Below are positions 52,043 through 61,936 of a DNA stretch of 64,000 bases, in pieces; within the stretch, counting starts at the first letter, position 1, and every line of letters starts with the position of its first letter. Under the pieces are notes generated by a model, which was not told the origin of the DNA, did not search any database, and worked only from the letters and a program-made list of their open reading frames with translations. A program made the translations under genes and the position numbers. The stretch is from Xenopus tropicalis (lineage: Eukaryota > Chordata > Amphibia > Anura > Pipidae): assembly GCF_000004195.4 (NCBI RefSeq), contig NC_030680.2, positions 141,305,545-141,369,544 on the forward strand, given 5' to 3'.

Positions 52043-52852
52043 ATTGTATTTGTGAATCACTACCCCTGAGATCGCCGGGGCTATTAAAATCTTTTCCGAT
52101 TATCAAGGAAGGTCATTATCAGCCATAAAATTCAAAACTTCTTGCTAGGTTGTAGGTTTACACTGGCTGAAGAAATTAATAACCCCAGACATACAATTCA
52201 TCTGAACACTTAGAGCAATGCTCATTGTATTGTGTTAATAATTAGATGGAGATTTAAACCGCCGGGATAATAACCCTTCTATGCGAAAACGCTCATGTAA
52301 AAAATACGCTGACTTCAGACTTTGGGGGAAATCATTTTTATTGTTTTAGTAAGAGGCTTTGAATGGAAAAACACCAGTTTCTAAAGACTTGGCAATGGGA
52401 AGGATTCCAGATTAGCCAATAAATGTTTATGCTGAATCCGTGTATAAATGCAGCATTAAAACTTCTATTTAATTGGATAATAGATAATCTGTGGTGGGTT
52501 TTTTTTACTGTGATTAGGCAGCAAATAGAACGCATTGCATTATATTATATGGGTTCACATATTCTTAATAGAGACCTCATTAAGTAGACCCATCTCCCAG
52601 TGTCGGACGGGAATGCCAGGGGCCCACCAGTAAACCTTAGACCACAAGCCCACTGTCCATATTAATTCTTTTTCCTCTTCATCTCACTCAGCACCCTTAT
52701 TCTTCTAGTCTCTTCTCTTTATCATACTTCTCTATACCATTACCTTGCCTTTTCCCCATAACTCCTCTTTGTTCTTATACAGAAAGGAGGAATGACCAAG
52801 ATGTAGGCATACAAGGAATAATGGCAGGAGAACCCACTGGGAGGTTTCCTGG
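52043..52852. other. Unique sequence, no gene seen
   Basis: 52043-52330 appears to be the original single-copy continuation of the duplicated flank, AT-rich with GTTAATAATTAGATGGAG. No ORF supported. Confidence 0.35.
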
Positions 52853-54083
52853 TACAGGTATGGGATCCCTTATCCGGAAACCCGTTATCCAGAAAGCTCC
52901 GAATTATGGAAAGGCTGTCTCCCATAGACTCTATTATAAGCAAATAATTCTAATTTTTAAAAATGATTCCCTTTTTCTCTGTAGAAATACAGACTGTAAC
53001 TGTACTTGATCCCAACTAAGATATAATTACCCCTTATTGGGGGCAGAACAGCCCTATTGGGTTTATTTCATGGTTAAATGATTCCCTTTTCTCTGTAATA
53101 ATAAAACAGTACCTGTACTTGATCCCAACTAAGATATAATTACCCCTTATTGGGGCAGAACAGCCCTATTGGGTTTATTTCATGGTTAAATGATTCCCTT
53201 TTCTCTGTAATAATAAAACAGTACCTGTACTTGATCCCAACTAAGATATAATTACCCCTTATTGGGGGCAGAACAGCCCTATTGGGTTTATTTAATGGTT
53301 AAATGATTCCCTTTTCTCTGTAATAATAAAACAGTACCTGTACTTGATCCCAACTAAGATATAATTACCCCTTATTGGGGCAGAACAGCCCTATTGGGTT
53401 TATTTCATGGTTAAATGATTCCCTTTTCTCTGTAATAATAAAACAGTACCTGTACTTGATCCCAACTAAGATATAATTACCCCTTATTGGGGCAGAACAG
53501 CCCTATTGGGTTTATTTAATGGTTAAATGATTCCCTTTTCTCTGTAATAATAAAACAGTACCTGTACTTGATCCCAACTAAGATATAATTACCCCTTATT
53601 GGGGCAGAACAGCCCTATTGGGTTTATTTAATGGTTAAATGATTCCCTTTTCTCTGTAATAATAAAACAGTACCTGTACTTGATCCCAACTAAGATATAA
53701 TTACCCCTTATTGGGGCAGAACAGCCCTATTGGGTTTATTTCATGGTTAAATGATTCCCTTTTCTCTGTAATAATAAAACAGTACCTGTACTTGATCCCA
53801 ACTAAGATATAATTACCCCTTATTGGGGCAGAACAGCCCTATTGGGTTTATTTAATGGTTAAATGATTCCCTTTTCTCTGTAATAATAAAACAGTACCTG
53901 TACTTGATCCCAACTAAGATATAATTACCCCTTATTGGATCCAAAACAATTCTATTGGGTTTAATTAATGTTTTATTGATTTTTTTAGTAGACTTAAGGT
54001 ATGGAGATCCAAATTATGGAAAAACCCCTTATCCTGAATACTCTTGGTCCCGAGCATTCTGGATAATGGATCCTATACCTGTA
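52853..54083 (+). mobile_element. TA-flanked MITE with satellite array G, complete
   Basis: The left terminus TACAGGTATGGGATCCC starts at 52853. Monomers start at about 52998, then 53111, 53223, 53336, 53448, 53560, 53672, 53784 and 53896. They are mostly 112 bp (GGGG form). The right half (GTAGACTTAAGGTATGGAGA) ends CCTATACCTGTA at 54083. It is the longest array with both termini. Confidence 0.92.
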
Positions 54084-54353
54084 TCCTCATATAATCATAA
54101 CCAAACCCTGATCTGCAGCCCTCTTGCTCACACCCCTATCTGCTACCCATCAAGAAACTGAAAACAATGTTGTGAACTCATTAGGGGAAGAGATGGGGGA
54201 ATTGAGGGGTGGGAATGCCTGTGACTGTACTACCCTTAAGGGTTATAATGCCAGGAATTGCCTACCACTTTGGTAGGGAACTTAAGAACTGAAGGAGCCT
54301 TTTGGATGAGTGGTGAAACATTTTCAAGAAAGTCCAATTGCTTTATGACTATG
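54084..54353. other. Unique sequence leading into a palindromic element
   Basis: The part from 54290 (GAACTGAAGGAGCCTTTTGG, ATGAGTGGTGAAACATTTTC) is related to the arm of the palindrome that follows, so it is probably part of the outer element. Confidence 0.5.
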
Positions 54354-54757
54354 AAGATTTTCATGCATCCAGGTCATGGTATATCTAGTATAAATAAATC
54401 TAAAGCAACTGGACTTGTTAAGTAATCATTGGAGACGTTTCACTACTCATACGAGCAGCTTCTTCAGTTCCACTGACTGGTATGGGAAGTCCTCAGCATA
54501 TAAACTCTTCCGCTAATCCAATCACAATGGCACTTTCTGAAGAGTTACAAAGTGCCATTGTGATTGGATTAGTGGAAGAGTACATACGCTGAGGACTTCC
54601 CATACCAGTCAGTTGAACTGAAGAAGTTGCTCGGATGAGTAGTGAAACATCTTCAATGGTTACTTAACAAGTTCAGTTGCTTTAGATTTATTTATACTAG
54701 ATATCCAATTGCTTTAGACTTACTTTTACTAGATACAGGATGAATGAAAATCTTTAT
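54354..54757. mobile_element. Long palindromic element
   Basis: Bases 54381-54704 form a near-perfect inverted repeat: ATATCTAGTATAAATAAATC ... TTTATTTATACTAGATAT. Arms of about 155 bp meet at a short centre near 54540 (CTGAAGAGTTACA). Outer inverted motifs GAAGATTTTCATGCATCC (54354) and GGATGAATGAAAATCTT (54737) extend the symmetry. No ORF. A foldback MITE is likely. Confidence 0.85.
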
Positions 54758-55325
54758 AGACATGACCCACCCTGCCCATTGCTGCCGCATCCCTACTTTA
54801 ATGTATATATTATTTTCTTCCCACATTAAGGATGTGCCCATTCATTGCCTTTGTTCTACCTGCATCTTAGGTCCATGCCCACCGTGACCAATGATAAGTA
54901 TCAGACTGGCATTTGAGGTGCGTCCAGCATGCTGGCAGAAGCAACAACAAGCAACAGTCCTCATACAGGTAAAACCTTAGGTGCAAAAGAGCCCTAAAGA
55001 TGTTGATTAAATGTTTAAATGATTGATTATTAATTAGCAATATAATATGACTACCTGAACAAACTTACATGCACGTTTGCATATTTTGACTAATATATTT
55101 TGCATGGTTTTTGACAAATGCGCTGCTTAATACTACATTACAGGGATCATCTTTGCACTAAGGGAGTAGCACTAAGGGGGTGCAAGATCGTGTCCAATAA
55201 TGCTCATTCTAGAAGCACTTGTTCCCCCCCCCCTCCATACTAAGCTCTGCAATAAGCACCGGTGAGAAATACACTCAGCCTTGGCACTTTAGAACCAATG
55301 ATTGTCAATGAGAATTTCATTTTGA
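54758..55325. other. Unique sequence, no gene seen
   Basis: No recognised repeat; C-run at 55225-55234. Confidence 0.35.
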
Positions 55326-56331
55326 ATTCAGGTATTGGACCCCTTATCCAGAAACCCATTATCCAGAAAGTTCCAATTATGGAAAGGCCAGCTCCCATAG
55401 ACTCCATTTTAATCAAATAATTCAAATTTTTAAAAATGATTCCCTTTTCTCTGTAATAATAAAACAGTACCTGTACTTGTCCCCAACTAAGATATAATTA
55501 CCCCTTATTGGGGGCAGCACAGCCCTATTGGGTTTATTTAATGGTTAAATGATTCCCTTTTCTCTGTAATAATAAACAGTACCTGTACTTGATCCCAACT
55601 AAGATATAATTACCCCTTATTGGGGGCAGAACAGCCCTATTGGGTTTATTTAATGGTTAAATGATTCCCTTTTCCCTGTAATAATAAAACAGTACCTGTA
55701 CTTGATCCCAACTAAGATATAATTACCCCTTATTGGGGGCAGAACAGCCCTATCGGGTTTATTTAATGGTTAAATGATTCCCTTTTCCCTGTAATAATAA
55801 AACAGTACCCGTACTTGATCCCAACTAAGATATAATTACCCCTTATTGGGGGCAGAACAGCCCTATTGGGTTTATTTAATGGTTAAATGATTCCCTTTTC
55901 TCTGTAATAATAAAACAGTACCTGTACTTGATCCCAACTAAGATATAATTACCCCTTATTGGGGGCAGAACAGCCCTATTGGGTTTATTTAATGGTTAAA
56001 TGATTCCCTTTTCTCTGTAATAATAAAACAGTACCTGTACTTGATCCCAACTAAGATATAATTACCCCTTATTGGGGGCAGAACAGCCCTATTGGGTTTA
56101 TTTAATGGTTAAATGATTCCCTTTTCTCTGTAATAATAAAACAGTACCTGTACTTGATCCCAACTAAGATATAATTACCCCTTATTGGGGGCAGAACAAT
56201 CATATTGGTGTTAATTACTGTTTAAATAATTTTTTTAGTAGACAAGGTAGGAGATCCAAATTACGGAAAGACCCCCTTATCCGGAAAAACCCAGGTCCCG
56301 AGCATTCTGGATAAGGGGTATTATACCTGTA
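55326..56331 (+). mobile_element. TA-flanked MITE with satellite array H
   Basis: The left half begins ATTCAGGTATTGGACCCC. Monomers start at 55469, 55581, 55694, 55807, 55920, 56033 and 56146, nearly all 113 bp. Two adjacent monomers share TTTTCCCTGTAAT instead of TTTTCTCTGTAAT (about 55671 and 55784). The right half ends TTATACCTGTA at 56331. Confidence 0.9.
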
Positions 56332-56445
56332 TCATTGTATTTTTGTTTGCTGATGTTCAGTTATTGTATTGTTAATCATCTAAAGACTGTCAAGGCCATA
56401 TACAAACACCACTTTATTAGGATTTGCCCCGATTTCTTTTGCCAT
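56332..56445. other. Unique spacer
   Basis: Short AT-rich spacer, nothing recognised. Confidence 0.4.
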
Positions 56446-56625
56446 AATATATTATTATTATTATTATTATTAACATTTATTTAAAAAGCGCCAACATATG
56501 CCGCAGCGCTGTACAATAAGTGGGTTACATACATTGGGCATACAGAGTAACATATAAAGCAATCAATAACCGATACAGGAGGTGAAGAGGGCCCTGCCCA
56601 AAAGAGCTTACAATCTACAATCAGA
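56446..56625 (-). mobile_element. LINE/SINE 3' end with TTA-repeat tail
   Basis: Same module and same 5' break (CTTACAATCTACA) as 41641: TTATTATTATTATTATTAAC tail, GCGCCAACATATGCCGCAGC, ATTGGGCATACAGAGTAAC. It is close in sequence to the other copy. Confidence 0.8.
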
Positions 56626-57524
56626 TAAGGCTACGTTCTGTCATTTTCTCAACCCCTAAAGGGTTAAAGGTAGCGAGTCTGTAGAACGCAGCAGATTGTC
56701 TTTTATATGACACCTGCTTTGGTTGCAGTTTAGTCAGAATTGGCTCACGGTTATTTTAACAAGAAGTCTATTTGCTTATACATGCGCGAGGATAAAAGGG
56801 TGATATTCTTTCATTACGGTATGACACTTGTCACCGGTTCATAAGGGAGACAAAATACAGCGGCTCGGAGCCTTGGATGCTGCGACGGTTGGGTGGGGAC
56901 TGGCGGGCTTTCCACATGTCAGATAGCATAGGTGGGATCTGGAGATACAAAGGGTGCAAACAGCCATGTCATTTTGCTCAGTGAATTGGAATAAGGAGGG
57001 ACGGGGGGGGGGGAGAATTTAATATTTTAGGAAAAGCGGGACTAAAACATCCCAACGCTAAGGGTAAATTGACAGGTTGCTGAGGTGATCATTTCGCATC
57101 TACATTTTTTGATATAAGAACAAAATACTCATCAACCCTAAGTCATGAGTATCATTTACATTCCTGGGAATATACCAGTCTCTCGCCATCGCTAAACGCT
57201 CTTTATTAAATTAGTGAACAATAAGCTGGTTTCTCTATATATACAGCTTGGATGATATCGGCAGCCTGGCGGGATAGAACAGCATTCGGACAAAACAAAT
57301 ATATCCCTGACGTCTTCTGCTAGAATCTTTCTCTATTGTTCCGGTAAAGAAATGCACTGCTCTGGAATAAGTACATTCTAAATGATCTTTACTGTATTAT
57401 ACACAGCATAAGGTCAGTCTGCAGCTAGTCAGCCATGCCTTCTCACATACACATAGATAGGAAGTTAGTTTGAAAGACTGAAAAGTCATAAAATAGTTTA
57501 ACACTTCCAAAGCAGTCTTCAGAA
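56626..57524. other. Unique sequence, no gene seen
   Basis: Non-repetitive with a G-run at 57003-57011. No ORF with a domain. Confidence 0.35.
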
Positions 57525-57527
57525 TAA

Positions 57528-57872
57528 AGGTCTCCATTAACGTTAAGATTCGATTGGCGAGATCGCCAAGCGAGCAGATCTTCACCCGATATCCCCACCT
57601 ATGGGTGGGCAATATCGGGGAGCTCCCTGGGGCCAAACGATTGAATTATATTGGCGTCAATGGGGCAGTCGGTTTGGAGACCGCATTAACAAGCCAATGC
57701 GGCCCCCGATCCGACTGAATCTTTTAACCTGGCTGATCTATATTTGGCCAATTTCAGGCCAGATATTGGTCGGGCAGGCCCCTCGTTTCTGCCCCTACAC
57801 GGGCCAATAAGCTGCCGAGTCGGTCCAAGGGACTGATATCGGCAGCTACAATCGGCCCGTGTATGGGGACCT
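57528..57872 (-). mobile_element. Harbinger-like MITE, AGGTCCCCATACACG family, complete
   Basis: The left end AGGTCTCCATTAACG and right end CGTGTATGGGGACCT are flanked by TAA (57525-57527, 57873-57875). The length is 345 bp. In reverse complement it parallels 18490, including GCCCACCCATAGGTGGGG and GATATCGGCAGCT blocks. Confidence 0.88.
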
Positions 57873-57875
57873 TAA

Positions 57876-59758
57876 GGCAAAAAAAAAATGCAGCCATTAA
57901 AGAGAAGGTAGATGATCCCAGCCAGAAATATTGGTATCCTTGCTGAATAATTCTTTTTTAAGAAATACAATGGTTCTGCCAGAATATTGCTGACAATACT
58001 ATGTGTCAGACTTACCAGGAGGGATCAAGTGTGTTGACAGAGAGACCCACAAGAGCCCCACACTGCCCTAGGGCTTACCTGAGGATGATACAGGGATCTA
58101 TGGAGTGACGAGTAGCCGGTGAGGCCAGATAGCGAAGTACACAGGGATGATGTGAAGGCTTGGTCAGACGGATACGGGTCGAGACAGACAGCAACGATTC
58201 TTAATCGGAAGACAGGCCGAAGTCAGAAGAGGAGATGAGCGGGAGGTCAAGCAGGCAGAGGTCAAACCAGGGAAACACAGGGAGAAGATCTAAGGAATAA
58301 TTGGATTTGAGTAGGTTCTTCTCCTTAAAAATGGAAGTAAACTCCCTTCTTATGAGTTGCCTACAATGTAAGAAGCACTTCTTCAACCTGCTTGCATTGT
58401 CTGTGTGCAACACTGAACGTAGAAAAAAGGAAGGAAAAAAGAAAGACCTGAGGACATAAGAAAATGAAATAGATTATGGACAATCCTAAGGTTATAAATC
58501 CATCTTCAGAGCAGGGCTAGGGGAACGAGTGGGTAGGCAGAAGAGACATGTGCCCAGGGCACAATGCTGGGAGGATGCACTAGGCATGTACTTTTTCTGT
58601 CTATATAGCCCTAGTTCTGGGTCATGAAGGATCAATGGATCATAGCTCAGGCTTGCTTCTCTCTTGGCCCAGACACATTAATGTTCCTGTGTCCACGGTA
58701 CAGAAAGTTTGTTCTTGGTCAAACAAATAAATAACGAGAATGTAAAACAAAATTACTGTCCAACGTGAACAAAAAAAATCGGTAAAATATATGGCTGATA
58801 AAGTTGACGATTATCATTTATTTTAACGAGGACTTGAATGTTTGCAGCATAGCACCTACCACAGATTTCCTTGTCTATGAGGCATATCCTTGCCCCTTCT
58901 TCCATCCTGAACCTTATGAGATGCCACCACCACTACTTATGGAGATATCACAACTGATCTTGCTCTTTACTGAGTGCAGACAAACAATGGACAAGGCCGG
59001 CACTGATCATAGTATCTTTGAATAGACAAAGCACTTATTCTTAACGGAAATACAAGACGGGATACTGTTGTAGACAACCCTATTCAAAAACCATATTCAT
59101 TATAAACAGATTACATTTAAGTTTGACCTTAAAATATACTTTTTAGTGTAAAAGGCTCCCGTGTCTTAATCAAGGTGTATACGCAACCGCCAGGGCTAAA
59201 ATCCAAAGTGTTGCTGCTACATATAGAGTGAATACCCTAACAGAGTGCATATTGTTATAGCAAGTAGCAGCCATTGTAGTGCCTCCAGCAACCTTGTTCC
59301 TTTTCATGCCCTTGTTTTTCATCCCCATTTATAACACTGGCACTAAACGTTTTCAGTTTGTCCATAATGCTTTCTTAAAAGCCTCTTTGGCTTCATTTGT
59401 CTCCAAGCACTCTCTCCATTATTAATCTTTACAGCTTTGAAAAATCTTTACAGATCAAAAAAATTATATATATATATAATTGTGTATTTATATATTTGTT
59501 TCAAATGAACATATACTGTTAATAAAGTCATGTTCATTATGCTTAACTCCATATTAAAATACAATTCAGTAAAACATGAGTTAGTAGTAGTTTTGGTGTT
59601 TTCATGTAATCCTGATACCACCAACTGGGGCCCTTGGGGCAATTTTAAACATCTTAGTAAAAATATGATGGGTAAAAAGCTTGATACTGAAATGTCCTAT
59701 TGGGCTTGTTGGGCAATGAAGAAGCTGATAGCTGTATCTCATTGCCTGCTCTGATAGC
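57876..59758. other. No gene seen; possible old retroelement piece at 58040-58280
   Basis: 58040-58280 (GGCTTGGTCAGACGGATACG, AGGTCAAGCAGGCAGAGGTC, AAACCAGGGAAACACAGG) looks like a GGTCA-rich retroelement-type repeat, unproven. The rest is unique; an AT dinucleotide run sits at 59464-59480. Confidence 0.3.
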
Positions 59759-60630
59759 ATGATTGACAGTGCTGCGTGGTCAAGGGCAAACAAGGTTTTG
59801 AACTGTATTAAAAGGGGTATAGATTCACGGGAGGAGGGGGTTATTCTTCCCCTTTACAGAGCGCTGGTAAGGCCCCATCTAGAATATGCTGTTCAGTTTT
59901 GGTCTCCAGTGCTCAAACGGGACATTATTGAGTTAGAGAGGGTCCAGAGAAGGGCAACTAAGCTGGTAAAGGGGATGGGAAGTATACAGAAATATAGTAT
60001 TTGAATTCCCCTTCCCCTAACTAGCGTATCCGCTTTCCTGTATAATCCTTTTTCCAGCGCACAATTTGGTGGTGTGTATCTATGGATGTATTTTTCTGTG
60101 ATTTATTCTATGAAGAGACTCTTTTGATAATACTACTGTGCTTGGATAAGTTCTTTGTGTGCCAGCCCATTCTACAAAAAGGGTATGGAAGGGCATGAGA
60201 AGAAGCGCTTAAGGGGTGACATGATAACTATGTATAAATATATAAGGGGATCATATAATAACCTAATAACCTAACCTAATGTTTTATTTACCAGTAGGCC
60301 CTTCCAACTGACACGAGGGCCCCATTCTGATTAGAAGAAGGGAGGTTCTGTCTAAATATTGGGAAAGGGTTTGTTACTGTGAGAGCTGTGAAGTTGTGGG
60401 ATTCCCTCCCTGAACCAGTCGTACTGGCTGATATATTAGATAGGTACAAGAAGGGGTTAGATGGCTTTTTAGCAAATGAGAAAATTCTGGTTTATTGATG
60501 ATAGCTCTTAGTATTCAGGGACTGGTCCGATTGCCATCAGGAAGGAAATTTCCCCTCTCTGAGGCAAATAAGAGAGATTTGCCTTCTTCTGGATCAACTA
60601 GGAGTTGGGCTGGCAACCCTCCATCTAGTG
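59759..60630 (+). mobile_element. CR1-like LINE 3' end, interrupted and rearranged
   Basis: The frame at 59759-60004 encodes the RT-tail motifs [40 protein letters not shown] and TKLVKGM. About 195 bp of unrelated AT-rich DNA follows (about 59985-60177), flanked by AAAGGGGATGG and AAAAGGGTATGG. The LINE then resumes (GGGGTGACATGATAACTATG, RAVKLWDSLPEPVVLADILD-like) to about 60630. It reaches further 5' than the other LINE copies but lacks the usual 3' tail. Confidence 0.85.
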
Positions 60631-60811
60631 TTAGATGACAATTTTTATTGTGGTTATATGGGGTCAGTAGGCAACCCTATAGGTGAATTGTAGTATTACA
60701 TTTTAAAAAAAGATCAACAGCCAAGACAAGCAATATTGTAGATGACTTATTACGGAAGACTGCTTCCCATTACTGTGCTGTGGTTGTTAGTTGGTGCTGA
60801 ACAGGTTAGGG

Positions 60812-61116
60812 CAGGGTTCCCCAACCTTTCTTGCTCGTGAGCCACAGTCAAATGTTAAAAAGACTTGGAGAGCAACACGAGCACCATAAAAGTTCATGGA
60901 GGTGCCAAATAAGGGCTGTGATTGGCTATTAGGGCCTCTATGCACCCTATCAGCTTACAGGGGCTTTATTTGGTAGGAAATCTTGTTTTTATTCAACCAA
61001 AACTTGCCCCCAAGTCAGGAAATCAAAAAAAATACCTGGTTTGGGGGCACTGAGAGCAACATCCAAGGGGTTGGGGAGCAACATGTTGCCCCGGAGCCTC
61101 TGGTTGGGGATCACTG
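60812..61116 (+). mobile_element. hAT element (GGGGTCCCCAACC family), complete, perfect 8-bp duplication
   Basis: It starts CAGGGTTCCCCAACC and ends GGTTGGGGATCACTG. GGTTAGGG flanks it at 60804-60811 and 61117-61124. The length is 305 bp and it is non-coding. It is the reference copy for this family in the window. Confidence 0.95.
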
Positions 61117-61124
61117 GGTTAGGG

Positions 61125-61936
61125 TAACAATGGTAACAATAGAATACATTTTATAGTCACTAGTTTGCTCTGGTGTTGCCATTTTGTTCTTTTATAAATG
61201 TTATTGCCCCACTTTGCTCTCTGTACATCAGGAGGACGTTGGTGACCAGGGCACTTATATTAAACCCCCAGGACAAATCTTTATTTTTATTGTATAAATC
61301 CTACAACAGTAACAGTTTCGGAAATATGTTTTTGCCTCGAAGTAGAGCGATAAAGGACACCAAAGATTTTGCATTTCCAACAACTTCTTACACACCAGTA
61401 ACTTTGCACAAGGTTTGCCTCTACCAATTACCTAGCAAAGGCAATTGAAATTACATGCAGTCTGACTGTGTGTGATAATTTGGATTGATTGTTAATTAAC
61501 TCTGCAAGTAAATAGCTTTGCAATCTCAATAACCATCAAAGATTTTCTATCTGTCACCAAGCCTTGCCCATCTATCTAAAATATAGCCAGCAGAAGAGGA
61601 GCGGTAATGGGGTTTCTTCACTGTCTATGCTGGCAATAGCATTAACCCTTCATTTAATCCATCTCTGTAGCCTTACACGGTGCCTTGGCGGATCGGTGTT
61701 AGAGAACATTACAATGCTGAACACATCCTCCCCTACATTGTCTTTAATCAGTGGCTGCTTTGTGAGAGGGTCAGCTGAAATATTTCTTTTGATAAGATAA
61801 TTTATGTATTAGCCACTATGACACTGAAGGTGTTTGCATGCTGGTGTTTGCCTAATTCTACTTGGCTAAGTCTTCTTCAGAAGGGATTCACCCAAATGAT
61901 CATGTTTTATGATTTACTTGGTACTTGCCTGCTTTT
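61125..61936. other. Unique sequence, possible conserved non-coding element
   Basis: 61440-61800 is non-repetitive with homeodomain-like words (GATTGATTGTTAATTAAC). ORFs here have no domain. Confidence 0.35.

Noticed and set aside
58040..58280. Possible LTR retroelement leader
   Set aside because: Only composition (GGTCA-rich, CAGGCAGAGGTC) suggests it; no LTR pair, primer site or coding region was seen.
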